From contig JAGKQI010000103.1 in the NCBI GenBank assembly GCA_018806915.1, positions 1 to 64,000 on the forward strand: a stretch of 64,000 bases of DNA, given 5' to 3'. Below are positions 44,768 through 53,797 of this stretch, piece after piece (the first letter of the stretch is position 1; each line of letters opens with the position of its first letter). The position numbers and the translations under genes are program-made. The stretch comes from Phytophthora colocasiae (Eukaryota > Oomycota > Peronosporomycetes > Peronosporales > Peronosporaceae). The notes below the pieces were generated by a model. That model saw nothing but the letters and a program-made list of their open reading frames with translations, had not been told where the DNA came from and ran no database searches.

Positions 44768-44787
44768 ACGCGGGGCGGTCTACTGGG
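44746..44787 (+). promoter_or_regulatory. Programmed -1 ribosomal frameshift signal between gag and pol
   Basis: The heptamer GGGAAAC (44746-44752) sits in the gag frame as G-GGA-AAC, the X-XXY-YYZ pattern of -1 slippery sites. After a 7-base spacer comes a perfect 10-bp hairpin, CCCAGTAGAC (44760-44769) with GTCTACTGGG (44778-44787), loop of 8. The gag stop lies in its 5' arm, and the pol frame is exactly -1. Confidence 0.82.
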
Positions 44788-47700
44788 GAAGAACTGAGTT
44801 CTGCAGTGCGTGAGAGGCACTGGGGCTCAGCCCCGAAGAGCTCCGTGCTCTTGAACACGGAACGTGTGAGCAAGCAGGGCTTGCTGGTCGTCCATGTGGA
44901 CGTGAAGGGCTTCGAGAAGCCGTGGATCGTGTTGATCGATTCAGGAGCGTCTGGCAACTACGTCAGACGCTCCACCGTTGAGGGTAGTCAGCAATATGCT
45001 GAGGCGCTTCGAGCGCGAAGAGGTGACACCGTCACTGTCCGTCTAGCGACGGGCGTCCGTGTCACGGCAGCCAAGGTCCCGATGGACCTACGGCTGAAGT
45101 TCCTGGACTTCGACAGCGTGGAACGCTGCTTGGTCTTGGACCTGGATTCGAGGTACGACCTCATCCTTGGTATGGCGTGGCTGGAGCGCCACGAGCCATG
45201 GATCGACTGGAGGTCGAAGACCTTAGGTGCTACGCACTTCTCTCCTAGTGGAGCTTTGGCGAGTCATGAACCCACCTCTGCTAGGAAGCAGAAGCGCTAT
45301 TGGCGCGAGCATCGAGCCGAGTCGGCAATGATGCTGGAAGTCGGTGTGTCCGAGTTAGTGGACGGCACCGAGTGCGAGGACCGCAGTCCTGTTGAGCGCG
45401 TAGCGCTGGTTGACAGTGAGTCAACGTGTGGGCAAAGCTCACGTAACCCCTGTGGGGCGGCACGTACTCCGCCGAGTGACGCCGGTCATAGACCGTCACT
45501 GGATGCCGATGGCATCGGGCCTTACCAGGCCGTGAACTGTGGGGCGGCACGTACTCCGTCGAGTGATACTGGTCGTGGACCAAGTCGATCGCTGAGTGTC
45601 TCTGACACTGGACCTGTTACGGTCATTGATTGTGCAGCGGCACGTACTCCGCTGAGCGGCATCGGTCGTCGACCGAGTGGATCGCTGAGTGTCCCTGACA
45701 CTGGGCCGAGAGAGGCCGAAACTTGTGCGACGGCACGTACTCCGTCGAGTAGACGATCTTCGGCTAGGCGAAGACGTCGTAAGGCCCTTCGGGCGAGACG
45801 CTCTGCGTCTGAGTCATCCGTGACGTCAAGTGCCGACGCACCGGAGGGCTGTGGGCAGCTATACACTCTGGTTGATGGAGTGGGCGGTAGTGCCGAAGGC
45901 AGTGTCCTGCTGGACGACTTGCCAAGTGTTGACAAGCTCCTTGAGCTAGAAGAGATGTCCTTCGCCGACTTTGGCGATGCCTTGAAGGCTGGCGAATTCG
46001 CCGAGGTGGTCATCGTTCGACCTGAGGAGGAGTTAAACTCGTCGTCCCTCGTTGACGAGTCCGTCTTGGCCGAAGTCAAGAAGGCGTTGAACGCCAGGAG
46101 TGGATCGGAGATCCTCAAGAATCCCTCGGATCCCTTCCACTCCTTGCTGAAGGAATATGGAGACGTTGTCTCGAAGGAACCACCGAGTGGCCTGCCTCCC
46201 GACCGAGGCGTTCGTCATGAGATCGACTTAGTTCCCGGAACTAAGTACTGCGTGACCCGACAGTGGCCTCTTCCTAAAGAGCAATGCGACGTCATTGACG
46301 CCTTCTTCCGTGCGAAGCACGCGGCGGGTCTCGTGCGCGAGAGCAAGTCTCCGCATTCCGCGCCAACGTTCTGTGTCAGAAAGCCAAATGGCAAGTGGCG
46401 TATCGTTCACGCTTTTAACAAGCTCAACGCTGCCACGATTCCGGCGCAGACGCCGATTCCTAGGAAGGATGTTCTTCAGAACAACATGGTGGGTTGCACC
46501 ATGTACAGTGCACTCGACTTAGTCGATGGGTACTATCAGCTGCTCATGCGAGCCAGTGATATTCCGCTTACAGCGGTGAGCACCCCGAGCGGTATGCTCT
46601 GGGAGTGGCTCGTCATGCCCCAAGGGCTCTCGAACGCGCCCGCAACGTTCAATCGTCTAGTGACGCAGCTGTTCAGGCCCCTACGGGCATTCGCACAAAC
46701 GTACTTTGACGACGTGTTCGTCCACAGTCAGGCCGAACACGGCAAGACTGACGTTGAGGTGCACGTGGAACACGTGAGAGCTGTGCTCGAGTGCATGCGC
46801 ACGAACAAGCTGTACGCCAACGCAGACAAGTGCGTCTTTGGCGCGGAAGAAATCCCCTTCCTAGGGTGCTTCATTGGGAAGCATGGCCTTCGTGCTGATC
46901 CAGCAAAGGTCAAGGCCATTGTGGATTGGCCGGTTCCCTTGAACCAGAAGGACTTGCGTAAGTGGCTGGGTTTGACCAACTACTTGCACAAGTACAGCGA
47001 GAACTACGCTGAGTTGGCTCGGCCACTGACGGATCTCCTTAAGAAGGATGCCGAGTGGGTATGGCGTGCCGAGCACGAGAATGCGTTCACTTGTATCAAG
47101 GATAGCCTGCTTCAGGCACCGATACTGGCGCTGCCAGACCCCGCTCGTCCGTTTATTGTCGTCTGTGACGCCTCTGACTTTGCCATCGGCAGTGCTTTGC
47201 TACAAGCGGACGCCGAAGGGCGCGAACGCGTCATTGCGTTTGAGTCGCGACAGCTCAAGGCTGCTGAGAAGAACTATCCAGTTCATGACAAGGAGCTACT
47301 TGCGATGAAGTACGCTCTCGTCAAATTCAGGGTTCACCTGCTCGGCTCCAAGCCGTTTGTGATCTACACGGATCATGCGTCACTACGCACAGCGACGCAG
47401 TCGCCTCACCTCTCGCAGAGGATGGCCCGATGGCTCTCCTTCTTTGCGGAGTATAACTTCGAGGTGAAGTACAAGCCTGGCAGGCAGAACGTCCTCGCTG
47501 ACGCGTTATCACGTCGCCCGGACTATGAGTTATCTCATGTCACCTCGGTGACGTCGTCCGTGACGGACATGGTTCGAGCAGCGTACGCTCAGGACAACTC
47601 TTGTGTCGCGTTGCTCCAAGCTCTGGGGAGCGATGAGTTTAAAGACTCAAAGGTGACTCTGTCACGACGCCTAAAGGCGAGACTCCAACGCTACAGCCTG

Positions 47701-48675
47701 GAAGGCGGTCTGCTGTACTACAGCACGGGTCAGGATGACCCACCACGAGTGGTAGTTCCTCACGATGAGGATCTGAAGTACCGTATCCTCTATGAGGCTC
47801 ACGACACACCCACAGGCGGCCACCTCGGTCGCGAGAAGACGTACGGCTCGGTGAGCTCCATGTACTGGTGGCCGAAGATGTACAAGTGGGTCAGCACATA
47901 TGTGCGCACGTGCGAGACGTGTCAGCGGGTTAAACCCTCGCCGCATGCGGCTGCGCCTTTGGCGAGCTTACCTGTACCCTCTGGGTGTTGGCAGTCCATA
48001 AGTATGGACTTTGTGTTTGGCCTGCCGAAGGACTCGGCAGGCAACACGGGCGTGGTGGTCTTTGTTGACCGTCTGAGCAAGATGGCTCATCTAGCGGCTG
48101 TGCCGGACACCGTCGATGGTGCTGGTACAGCGACGATCTTCATCGATCGGGTCTTCCGCCAGCATGGGCTGCCTGAGACCATTGTCTCGGATCGAGATCC
48201 CCGTTTCACGGGTCACTTCTGGACGTCCGTCTTCAAGGTGCTGGGCACTCGACTGGACATGTCCACGGCGGACCATCCGCAGACCGACGGTCAGACCGAA
48301 CGCGTGAACCGCGTTCTGGAGGACATCCTCCGCAGCGTATGCGCTGAAACGCCGAAGCGTTGGAGCGCTATGCTCCCTCTCGTTGAGTTCTCCATGAACA
48401 ATGCGGTGCATGCCTCGACAGGCTTCACCCCGTTCTACGTGAACGGCCTTGCGCACCCGCGCGTTCCGCTCACTCCGCCACGCGGTAGCCTTGGGCTTGG
48501 TGGGGGAGAGGCTGTGCCGTCGCTCGACTCCGAGCTTGCTGATATCAGCCCTTCTGCTGTGCGTAAACAAGTCGATGACTTCCTCTCGGTGAGATTGAGC
48601 GTATTACGCCGTGTACGTGACGCGATGGCTGGAAAGCCAAGACGTTCAGAAGGAACAAGCGGATACAAAAGGTAG
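44752..48675 (+). CDS. pol: Element B Pol: protease, reverse transcriptase, RNase H, integrase
   Basis: The frame is open from the slippery site to 48675 and has no ATG near its start, so it is most likely made as Gag-Pol. Visible parts: aspartic protease DSGAS at 44938; reverse transcriptase with YFDD at 46702-46713; RNase H with catalytic Asp at 47167 and 47371 and LADALSRR near 47500; integrase zinc site H-X6-H (47800, 47821) with C-X2-C (47911, 47920); integrase core Asp 48007, Asp 48190, Glu 48298, spacing D-X60-D-X35-E. A repeat-rich Ser/Arg linker with seven RTP-type repeats lies between protease and RT. One extra G near 48628 shifts the frame, so the integrase end and chromodomain continue in the next frame. 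Confidence 0.92.
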   Translation, partial: RRLPVDAGRSTGEELSSAVRERHWGSAPKSSVLLNTERVSKQGLLVVHVDVKGFEKPWIVLIDSGASGNYVRRSTVEGSQQYAEALRARRGDTVTVRLATGVRVTAAKVPMDLRLKFLDFDSVERCLVLDLDSRYDLILGMAWLERHEPWIDWRSKTLGATHFSPSGALASHEPTSARKQKRYWREHRAESAMMLEVGVSELVDGTECEDRSPVERVALVDSESTCGQSSRNPCGAARTPPSDAGHRPSLDADGIGPYQAVNCGAARTPSSDTGRGPSRSLSVSDTGPVTVIDCAAARTPLSGIGRRPSGSLSVPDTGPREAETCATARTPSSRRSSARRRRRKALRARRSASESSVTSSADAPEGCGQLYTLVDGVGGSAEGSVLLDDLPSVDKLLELEEMSFADFGDALKAGEFAEVVIVRPEEELNSSSLVDESVLAEVKKALNARSGSEILKNPSDPFHSLLKEYGDVVSKEPPSGLPPDRGVRHEIDLVPGTKYCVTRQWPLPKEQCDVIDAFFRAKHAAGLVRESKSPHSAPTFCVRKPNGKWRIVHAFNKLNAATIPAQTPIPRKDVLQNNMVGCTMYSALDLVDGYYQLLMRASDIPLTAVSTPSGMLWEWLVMPQGLSNAPATFNRLVTQLFRPLRAFAQTYFDDVFVHSQAEHGKTDVEVHVEHVRAVLECMRTNKLYANADKCVFGAEEIPFLGCFIGKHGLRADPAKVKAIVDWPVPLNQKDLRKWLGLTNYLHKYSENYAELARPLTDLLKKDAEWVWRAEHENAFTCIKDSLLQAPILALPDPARPFIVVCDASDFAIGSALLQADAEGRERVIAFESRQLKAAEKNYPVHDKELLAMKYALVKFRVHLLGSKPFVIYTDHASLRTATQSPHLSQRMARWLSFFAEYNFEVKYKPGRQNVLADALSRRPDYELSHVTSVTSSVTDMVRAAYAQDNSCVALLQALGSDEFKDSKVTLSRRLKARLQRYSLEGGLLYYSTGQDDPPRVVVPHDEDLKYRILYEAHDTPTGGHLGREKTYGSVSSMYWWPKMYKWVSTYVRTCETCQRVKPSPHAAAPLASLPVPSGCWQSISMDFVFGLPKDSAGNTGVVVFVDRLSKMAHLAAVPDTVDGAGTATIFIDRVFRQHGLPETIVSDRDPRFTGHFWTSVFKVLGTRLDMSTADHPQTDGQTERVNRVLEDILRSVCAETPKRWSAMLPLVEFSMNNAVHASTGFTPFYVNGLAHPRVPLTPPRGSLGLGGGEAVPSLDSELADISPSAVRKQVDDFLSVRLSVLRRVRDAMAGKPRRSEGTSGYKR

Positions 48676-49501
48676 AAGCAATGTATGGGAATTTAAGGTC
48701 GGTGACCAGGTTTTATTAAACGCTAAGAACCTACCTACACATGCAGTGTCAAATGTCTTTAAGACGAAATTGCGTCCGCGTTTCATCGGACCATTTACGG
48801 TCGTGGCCAAGAAGGGCCTGGCATACACGCTTGACTTGCCAAAGCGGATGCGAACACACCCGGTGTTCTACGTCGGCTTGCTTAAGCCATATCGGGACCC
48901 CGCGGGGGTGAGCGCGGAGGCGCTGGCACCGACGACACGTGCCCAGGCTGCGTCATCTGCAGCAGCAACGTCACCTGACCTCGCAACTCAGCGAGCTGAA
49001 GCTCCTGCTGGTGCAGGCGAGCAGTCAGGGACTGAGGACCTTCGAGCCAAGCCATCCGGCTTTCAATCTCCTCCATGTCATGAGCGAGACGGGCATGCGA
49101 ATACCAAACACTCTCGACGTTCCCTTGAAGGGACTGAGTCTGACTCCGGAGAGTACCGATCGAGTGATCGAGTTGGTACCAGGCACGATGCGACAAATAG
49201 CGCTCGTCACACTCATCGAGTACGGCGTTCCGCAGCGAATCGGCCTACTCCGCCGTTGCTCGATGAGCAGGGGACTCCCCACTACCACGTGGAGCGCCTG
49301 ATGGCGCGGCGTCGCCACCGTAGTCAAAACCAGTATCTGGTGAAGTGGCGTGGATATCCTCATTCCCAAAACTCGTGGGAATTTGAAGGGTCCCTGAGGC
49401 AGGACTGCCCTGACGTCGTGGACGCTTTTGATCGCGAAGATCGGGGGCGCCCGAAGGGCTCGAGGTCGACCACTCGGTCGACACCCGCTTCTCACCACTA
49501 G
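48629..49501 (+). CDS. Element B integrase C-terminal part and chromodomain (next frame)
   Basis: This frame continues pol after the one-base shift. The integrase C-terminal SH3-like region (VGDQVLLNAKNLP to HPVFYVGLLKPY) comes first, then a low-complexity stretch, then a chromodomain (YHVERLMARR, LVKWRGYPHSQNSWEFE) at about 49278-49440. Chromodomains of chromoviruses are known to steer integration to modified histones. The original protein was probably a single Pol chain. The stretch between the two domains overlaps the tail of the antisense reading frame. Confidence 0.85.
   Translation: MESQDVQKEQADTKGRSNVWEFKVGDQVLLNAKNLPTHAVSNVFKTKLRPRFIGPFTVVAKKGLAYTLDLPKRMRTHPVFYVGLLKPYRDPAGVSAEALAPTTRAQAASSAAATSPDLATQRAEAPAGAGEQSGTEDLRAKPSGFQSPPCHERDGHANTKHSRRSLEGTESDSGEYRSSDRVGTRHDATNSARHTHRVRRSAANRPTPPLLDEQGTPHYHVERLMARRRHRSQNQYLVKWRGYPHSQNSWEFEGSLRQDCPDVVDAFDREDRGRPKGSRSTTRSTPASHH
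48882..49244 (-). other. In-frame extension of the element B antisense ORF, coiled-coil-like
   Basis: Beyond the TAG at 49245-49247, the same minus-strand frame stays open for about 120 codons. It reads heptad-like (HDMEEIESRMAWLEG, LHQQELQLAELRGQVTLLLQ) and ends at 48882. It overlaps the pol linker on the other strand. Whether the TAG is a mutation, a real end or read through is unknown. Confidence 0.4.
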
Positions 49502-50876
49502 TGTGAGAAGCTGACGGACTAGCAGCCGAGCTCAGGCTCTGGTCCGTGGCTGGCACAGCCAGCGAGTCTCCCTCGGAGACTGAAGGAGCATCCTGCGAAG
49601 CAGGGATAGTGGCCTGAGAGGCGGGAGCCACTGCCGTCGTGTGACGAGGAAAGCGGCCGGGCCGCACGCGTATCTTCGCGTACTGGAAGAGTAGACCTCG
49701 GGCGAGGCGGACGTCCACCTCGGCGCAGCTCTCCATGAGCCGGTCAAACGACGCGAGCTTCCGTGAAGCCTCGGCCCAGGTGGCCACATGGACCATGTAG
49801 TCCCGGGTGGTCTCTCCGGTTTGGAGCAGGAGTGGATAAGTCCTCATCTGAGGCACAGACTCCCGTCGCCGTTGCTTATCTAAGCGTTGCCGATACTCGG
49901 CGAGTGTGCACACCTGCGGGGTCAGGAAACGCTCATGGAGCCCCTGTCGCTGCTGAGTCTCAGCCACCGTACGTGGAGGATTGCCTATGGCGTAACCATG
50001 CAGGTTTGGCTGCGCCATCAACTGCTTCACCTGCTCGGCAGGGTCGCGAGGCTCGAAGCCGTAGTCGCGCCGCGACGAAGTCCCCACGATGTCCCGTTGG
50101 ACCGGTCGACGTGACTCTGGAGCACCGCTCAGGGAAGCCTCCTGTGCCTCATCCAGAGGGTTGGTGATCGCGTCTTCGACTCCCTTGAGTGACTCTGGCT
50201 CATCGCGAGCAGGAAGCGGTGGTGCGTTGCGCAACGCGTTGAGCACGAGGCTCGAAGGTCCCTCCGGGAACGGATTGGGCTGCCGCAGCTGCCGAGGAAT
50301 TGAGTACCGACGCGGATCGCGTGGAGAGCGCAGCTCAGATCGGGTCGTCCGAGGGCTCGCAGGAGCAGGAGACGCATGGGCATCGCCCTGTTCGGACTCC
50401 TCGTAGTCCACTTCGACCTCGCCTTCCTCTGTAGGAGAGCGACGTGGGTCGCGCGTCGGCGACGCTGTCGTGTACTCGAAGGGTGAGCCACCGCTACCAC
50501 TTGACGTCGGGCTGGCCTTGAACATCGCTCCGTAGCGAAGGCGAGACGCCGCGAAATACTCCGAATCGGAGAGCGTGAGAGGAGCCGAGGGCCCAGACCG
50601 GAAAGCGCTGAGGCGCTGGGGCGTAGACGCCTGGTCACTGGACACCTCAGGAGCGGTTGGCTCGCTGGGGAGAATTGAAGAATGTGCTCGTTGAGCCAGC
50701 GCACCCGCGCACTCTCGTTGAGAGATTTCTTTTATCGGAAAGTTGCCGGTGACAGGCCTTGACAAGGCAGTTATGTCTACAGTTGTAGATACTCCGTATC
50801 CACGGTTTGGTGGGGAGGGTGTAACGGGGTTACACGAGCTGCGCGCCTTGGCTACAATAGGTGTGGTATACACCAT
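49245..50876 (-). CDS. Element B antisense ORF, 543 codons, unknown function
   Basis: On the minus strand an ATG at 50876, 57 bases inside the 3' LTR, opens a frame to a TAG at 49245. The protein is rich in Ser, Pro, Arg, Glu and Ala with long unstructured segments and an acidic patch (EEGEVEVDYEESEQGD). A more ordered central part runs from YSIPRQLRQPNPFPEG to FDRLMESCAEVDVRLARGLL. I do not recognise a family. The sense strand from 49502 to 50819 has no comparable ORF, so this frame is not a mirror of coding on the other strand, except over the last 257 bases. Antisense ORFs between integrase and 3' LTR are known in some plant gypsy elements. Confidence 0.55.
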   Translation of the reverse strand: MVYTTPIVAKARSSCNPVTPSPPNRGYGVSTTVDITALSRPVTGNFPIKEISQRECAGALAQRAHSSILPSEPTAPEVSSDQASTPQRLSAFRSGPSAPLTLSDSEYFAASRLRYGAMFKASPTSSGSGGSPFEYTTASPTRDPRRSPTEEGEVEVDYEESEQGDAHASPAPASPRTTRSELRSPRDPRRYSIPRQLRQPNPFPEGPSSLVLNALRNAPPLPARDEPESLKGVEDAITNPLDEAQEASLSGAPESRRPVQRDIVGTSSRRDYGFEPRDPAEQVKQLMAQPNLHGYAIGNPPRTVAETQQRQGLHERFLTPQVCTLAEYRQRLDKQRRRESVPQMRTYPLLLQTGETTRDYMVHVATWAEASRKLASFDRLMESCAEVDVRLARGLLFQYAKIRVRPGRFPRHTTAVAPASQATIPASQDAPSVSEGDSLAVPATDQSLSSAASPSASHTSGEKRVSTEWSTSSPSGAPDLRDQKRPRRQGSPASGTLQIPTSFGNEDIHATSPDTGFDYGGDAAPSGAPRGSGESPAHRATAE

Positions 50877-51230
50877 CCAGGTCACAAGTCACAGATCCGT
50901 GTACAACACATAGTGTTTCTCACACGTCACACATGTAGCCAGTTGCTGGCTGTTAGCTCAGAGCCACACATTACATTTGATTAGGATTTAGTATGTTAGA
51001 TACTAAATCCGTTACATTCAGGATTAGGGCAATAAAATAAATAAAAATCAGTTTGCATTTTACATAATTAGTGTTAGTTCCTTTATTATAGGGACACTGA
51101 TTGTGAGAGTCCCGTATTTAGTGGACTACTTGGTTCTTGTATAGAACCGAAGGCTAGTGCCTTGCAAGCAGGACTCTACGAGTCAACCCAACTTCCTCTG
51201 TGCCGTGCACACCTACGCAGCCCCGCTGCA
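50820..51230 (+). repeat. Element B 3' LTR
   Basis: 411 bp. It differs from the 5' LTR by a one-base gap plus a substitution near its start (CACGAGCTG against CACGGCGCTG) and one further base (GTCACAAG against GTCAGAAG). Confidence 0.95.
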
Positions 51231-51232
51231 AG

Positions 51233-51304
51233 GCGTGTGTAGTATAGTGGTCAGTACCTCACCTTGTGGCGGTGATATCCTCGGTTCGAATCCGGGCACG
51301 CGCA
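51233..51304 (+). tRNA. tRNA-His(GTG), unit 54, restored by the element B target duplication
   Basis: Canonical 72-nt copy. Its first three bases come from the duplicated AGGCG, so the gene is complete though its Ala partner is 7.9 kb away. Oligo-T stop 51328-51332. Confidence 0.92.
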
Positions 51305-51785
51305 CTCTTATGTTCATTACACCTTGCTTTTTCACCGCCCCGCAAACAACCCATGCTCTCTATGCTACAGCTCCATGCGATCTCGACACATGCGCCACGT
51401 GCCACTTATCGGTTGCTGCATTGCTGTATCGCTGTCCGCATGCCTCCTGTACTCTTGTATTTGAAACCTAGCGACCTTGTCTGGGTCTTGGCACGCCTCC
51501 GATGACGTGCTTAGAGTCGCTTGGTCGCTTGGTCCCTTGGTCCCTTGGTCCCTTGGTCCCTTGGTCTACCCACGAGAAAGCTGCGGAGAGAGCGAGCAGC
51601 CACGAAACGGTGTGGGATATTGTTGGACGTGTCCGATTTGTGTGGCGCGAGTATGTCGGTGCGGAAAGTTTGTAATGGTTGCGCAGTGGCATTGTGGAGC
51701 GTGTGGTATGGGGAGAAGGTGGTTTGTAGCGCGTGGTGTGTGTGTAAAGTGTATTTTGTTTGTGTTGTGTGTGTGTATGGTATCC

Positions 51786-51857
51786 GGGGATGTAGCTCAA
51801 ATGGTAGAGCGCTCGCTTAGCATGCGAGAGGTACAGGATCGATACCCTGCTTCTCCA
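51786..51857 (+). tRNA. tRNA-Ala(AGC), unit 55, one base short
   Basis: 72 nt: one G is missing from the T stem (GTACAGGATCG), the same loss as in units 4 and 11. Confidence 0.8.
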
Positions 51858-51858
51858 G

Positions 51859-51930
51859 GCGTGTGTAGTATAGTGGTCAGTACCTCACCTTGTGGCGGTG
51901 ATATCCTCGGTTCGAATCCGGGCACGCGCA
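51859..51930 (+). tRNA. tRNA-His(GTG), unit 55
   Basis: Canonical copy; trailer deletion, oligo-T stop 51954-51958. Confidence 0.93.
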
Positions 51931-52410
51931 CTCTTATGTTCATTACACCTTGCTTTTTCACCGCCCCGCAAACAACCCATGCTCTCTATGCTACAGCTCC
52001 ATGCGATCTCGACACATGCGCCACGTGCCACTTATCGGTTGCTGCATTGCTGTATCGCTGTCCGCATGCCTCCTGTACTCTTGTATTTGAAACCTAGCGA
52101 CCTTGTCTGGGTCTTGGCACGCCTCCGATGACGTGCTTAGAGTCGCTTGGTCGCTTGGTCGCTTGGTCCCTTGGTCCCTTGGTCCCTTGGTCTACCCACG
52201 AGAAAGCTGCGGAGAGAGCGAGCAGCCACGAAACGGTGTGGGATATTGTTGGACGTGTCCGATTTGTGTGGCGCGAGTATGTCGGTGCGGAAAGTTTGTA
52301 ATGGTTGCGCAGTGGCATTGTGGAGCGTGTGGTATGGGAGAAGGTGGTTTGTAGCGCGTGGTGTGTGTGTAAAGTGTATTTTGTTTGTGTTGTGTGTGTG
52401 TATGGTATCC

Positions 52411-52483
52411 GGGGATGTAGCTCAAATGGTAGAGCGCTCGCTTAGCATGCGAGAGGTACAGGGATCGATACCCTGCTTCTCCA
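52411..52483 (+). tRNA. tRNA-Ala(AGC), unit 56
   Basis: Canonical 73-nt copy. Confidence 0.93.
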
Positions 52484-52484
52484 G

Positions 52485-52556
52485 GCGTGTGTAGTATAGT
52501 GGTCAGTACCTCACCTTGTGGCGGTGATATCCTCGGTTCGAATCCGGGCACGCGCA
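52485..52556 (+). tRNA. tRNA-His(GTG), unit 56
   Basis: Canonical copy; trailer deletion, oligo-T stop 52580-52584. Confidence 0.93.
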
Positions 52557-53033
52557 CTCTTATGTTCATTACACCTTGCTTTTTCACCGCCCCGCAAACA
52601 ACCCATGCCTCTATGCTACAGCTCCATGCGATCTCGACACATGCGCCACGTGCCACTTATCGGTTGCTGCATTGCTGTATCGCTGTCCGCATGCCTCCTG
52701 TACTCTTGTATTTGAAACCTAGCGACCTTGTCTGGGTCTTGGCACGCCTCCGATGACGTGCTTAGAGTCGCTTGGTCGCTTGGTCGCTTGGTCCCTTGGT
52801 CCCTTGGTCCCTTGGTCTACCCACGAGAAAGCTGCGGAGAGAGCGAGCAGCCACGAAACGGTGTGGGATATTGTTGGACGTGTCCGATTTGTGTGGCGCG
52901 AGTATGTCGGTGCGGAAAGTTTGTAATGGTTGCGCAGTGGCATTGTGGAGCGTGTGGTATGGGAGAAGGTGGTTTGTAGCGCGTGGTGTGTGTGTAAAGT
53001 GTATTTTGTTTGTGTTGTGTGTGTATGGTATCC

Positions 53034-53106
53034 GGGGATGTAGCTCAAATGGTAGAGCGCTCGCTTAGCATGCGAGAGGTACAGGGATCGATACCCTGCT
53101 TCTCCA
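53034..53106 (+). tRNA. tRNA-Ala(AGC), unit 57
   Basis: Canonical 73-nt copy. Confidence 0.93.
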
Positions 53107-53107
53107 G

Positions 53108-53179
53108 GCGTGTGTAGTATAGTGGTCAGTACCTCACCTTGTGGCGGTGATATCCTCGGTTCGAATCCGGGCACGCGCA
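53108..53179 (+). tRNA. tRNA-His(GTG), unit 57
   Basis: Canonical copy; trailer deletion, oligo-T stop 53203-53207. Confidence 0.93.
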
Positions 53180-53651
53180 CTCTTATGTTCATTACACCTT
53201 GCTTTTTCACCGCCCCGCAAACAACCCATGCTCTCTATGCTACAGCTCCATGCGATCTCGACACATGCGCCACGTGCCACTTATCGGTTGCTGCATTGCT
53301 GTATCGCTGTCCGCATGCCTCCTGTACTCTTGTATTTGAAACCTAGCGACCTTGTCTGGGTCTTGGCACGCCTCCGATGACGTGCTTAGAGTCGCTTGGT
53401 CGCTTGGTCCCTTGGTCCCTTGGTCCCTTGGTCTACCCACGAGAAAGCTGCGGAGAGAGCGAGCAGCCACGAAACGGTGTGGGATATTGTTGGACGTGTC
53501 CGATTTGTGTGGCGCGAGTATGTCGGTGCGGAAAGTTTGTAATGGTTGCGCAGTGGCATTGTGGAGCGTGTGGTATGGGAGAAGGTGGTTTGTAGCGCGT
53601 GGTGTGTGTGTAAAGTGTATTTTGTTTGTGTTGTGTGTGTGTATGGTATCC

Positions 53652-53724
53652 GGGGATGTAGCTCAAATGGTAGAGCGCTCGCTTAGCATGCGAGAGGTAC
53701 AGGGATCGATACCCTGCTTCTCCA
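53652..53724 (+). tRNA. tRNA-Ala(AGC), unit 58 (last)
   Basis: Canonical 73-nt copy. Confidence 0.93.
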
Positions 53725-53725
53725 G

Positions 53726-53797
53726 GCGTGTGTAGTATAGTGGTCAGTACCTCACCTTGTGGCGGTGATATCCTCGGTTCGAATCCGGGCACGCGCA
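53726..53797 (+). tRNA. tRNA-His(GTG), unit 58 (last)
   Basis: Canonical copy with the full-length trailer, unlike its neighbours; oligo-T stop 53831-53835. The unit is truncated 116 bp after the gene. Confidence 0.93.

Larger units (their letters stand above)
43327..51230 (+). mobile_element. Element B: young chromodomain Ty3/gypsy LTR retrotransposon
   Basis: The 7.9-kb element has TG..CA LTRs at 43327-43738 and 50820-51230 and a 5-bp target duplication AGGCG (43322-43326 and 51231-51235). Internal order is primer-binding site, gag, protease, RT, RNase H, integrase, chromodomain, then an antisense ORF and a polypurine tract GGTGGGGAGGG at 50809-50819. Integrase after RNase H puts it in Ty3/gypsy, and the C-terminal chromodomain in the chromovirus group. 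The LTRs differ at about three positions, so insertion is recent. One-base frame breaks in gag and pol suggest this copy is inactive, or that the sequence has errors. Confidence 0.95.

Noticed and set aside
49025..49498. 157-codon minus-strand frame over the chromodomain
   Set aside because: It mirrors the sense chromodomain coding in another frame and shows no domain. Only the frame continuous with the 543-codon ORF was retained.
43327..51230. Element B as an endogenous retrovirus
   Set aside because: No envelope-like ORF with signal peptide and membrane anchor is present after pol. The extra ORF is antisense and looks unstructured, so a chromovirus-type retrotransposon is the better reading.
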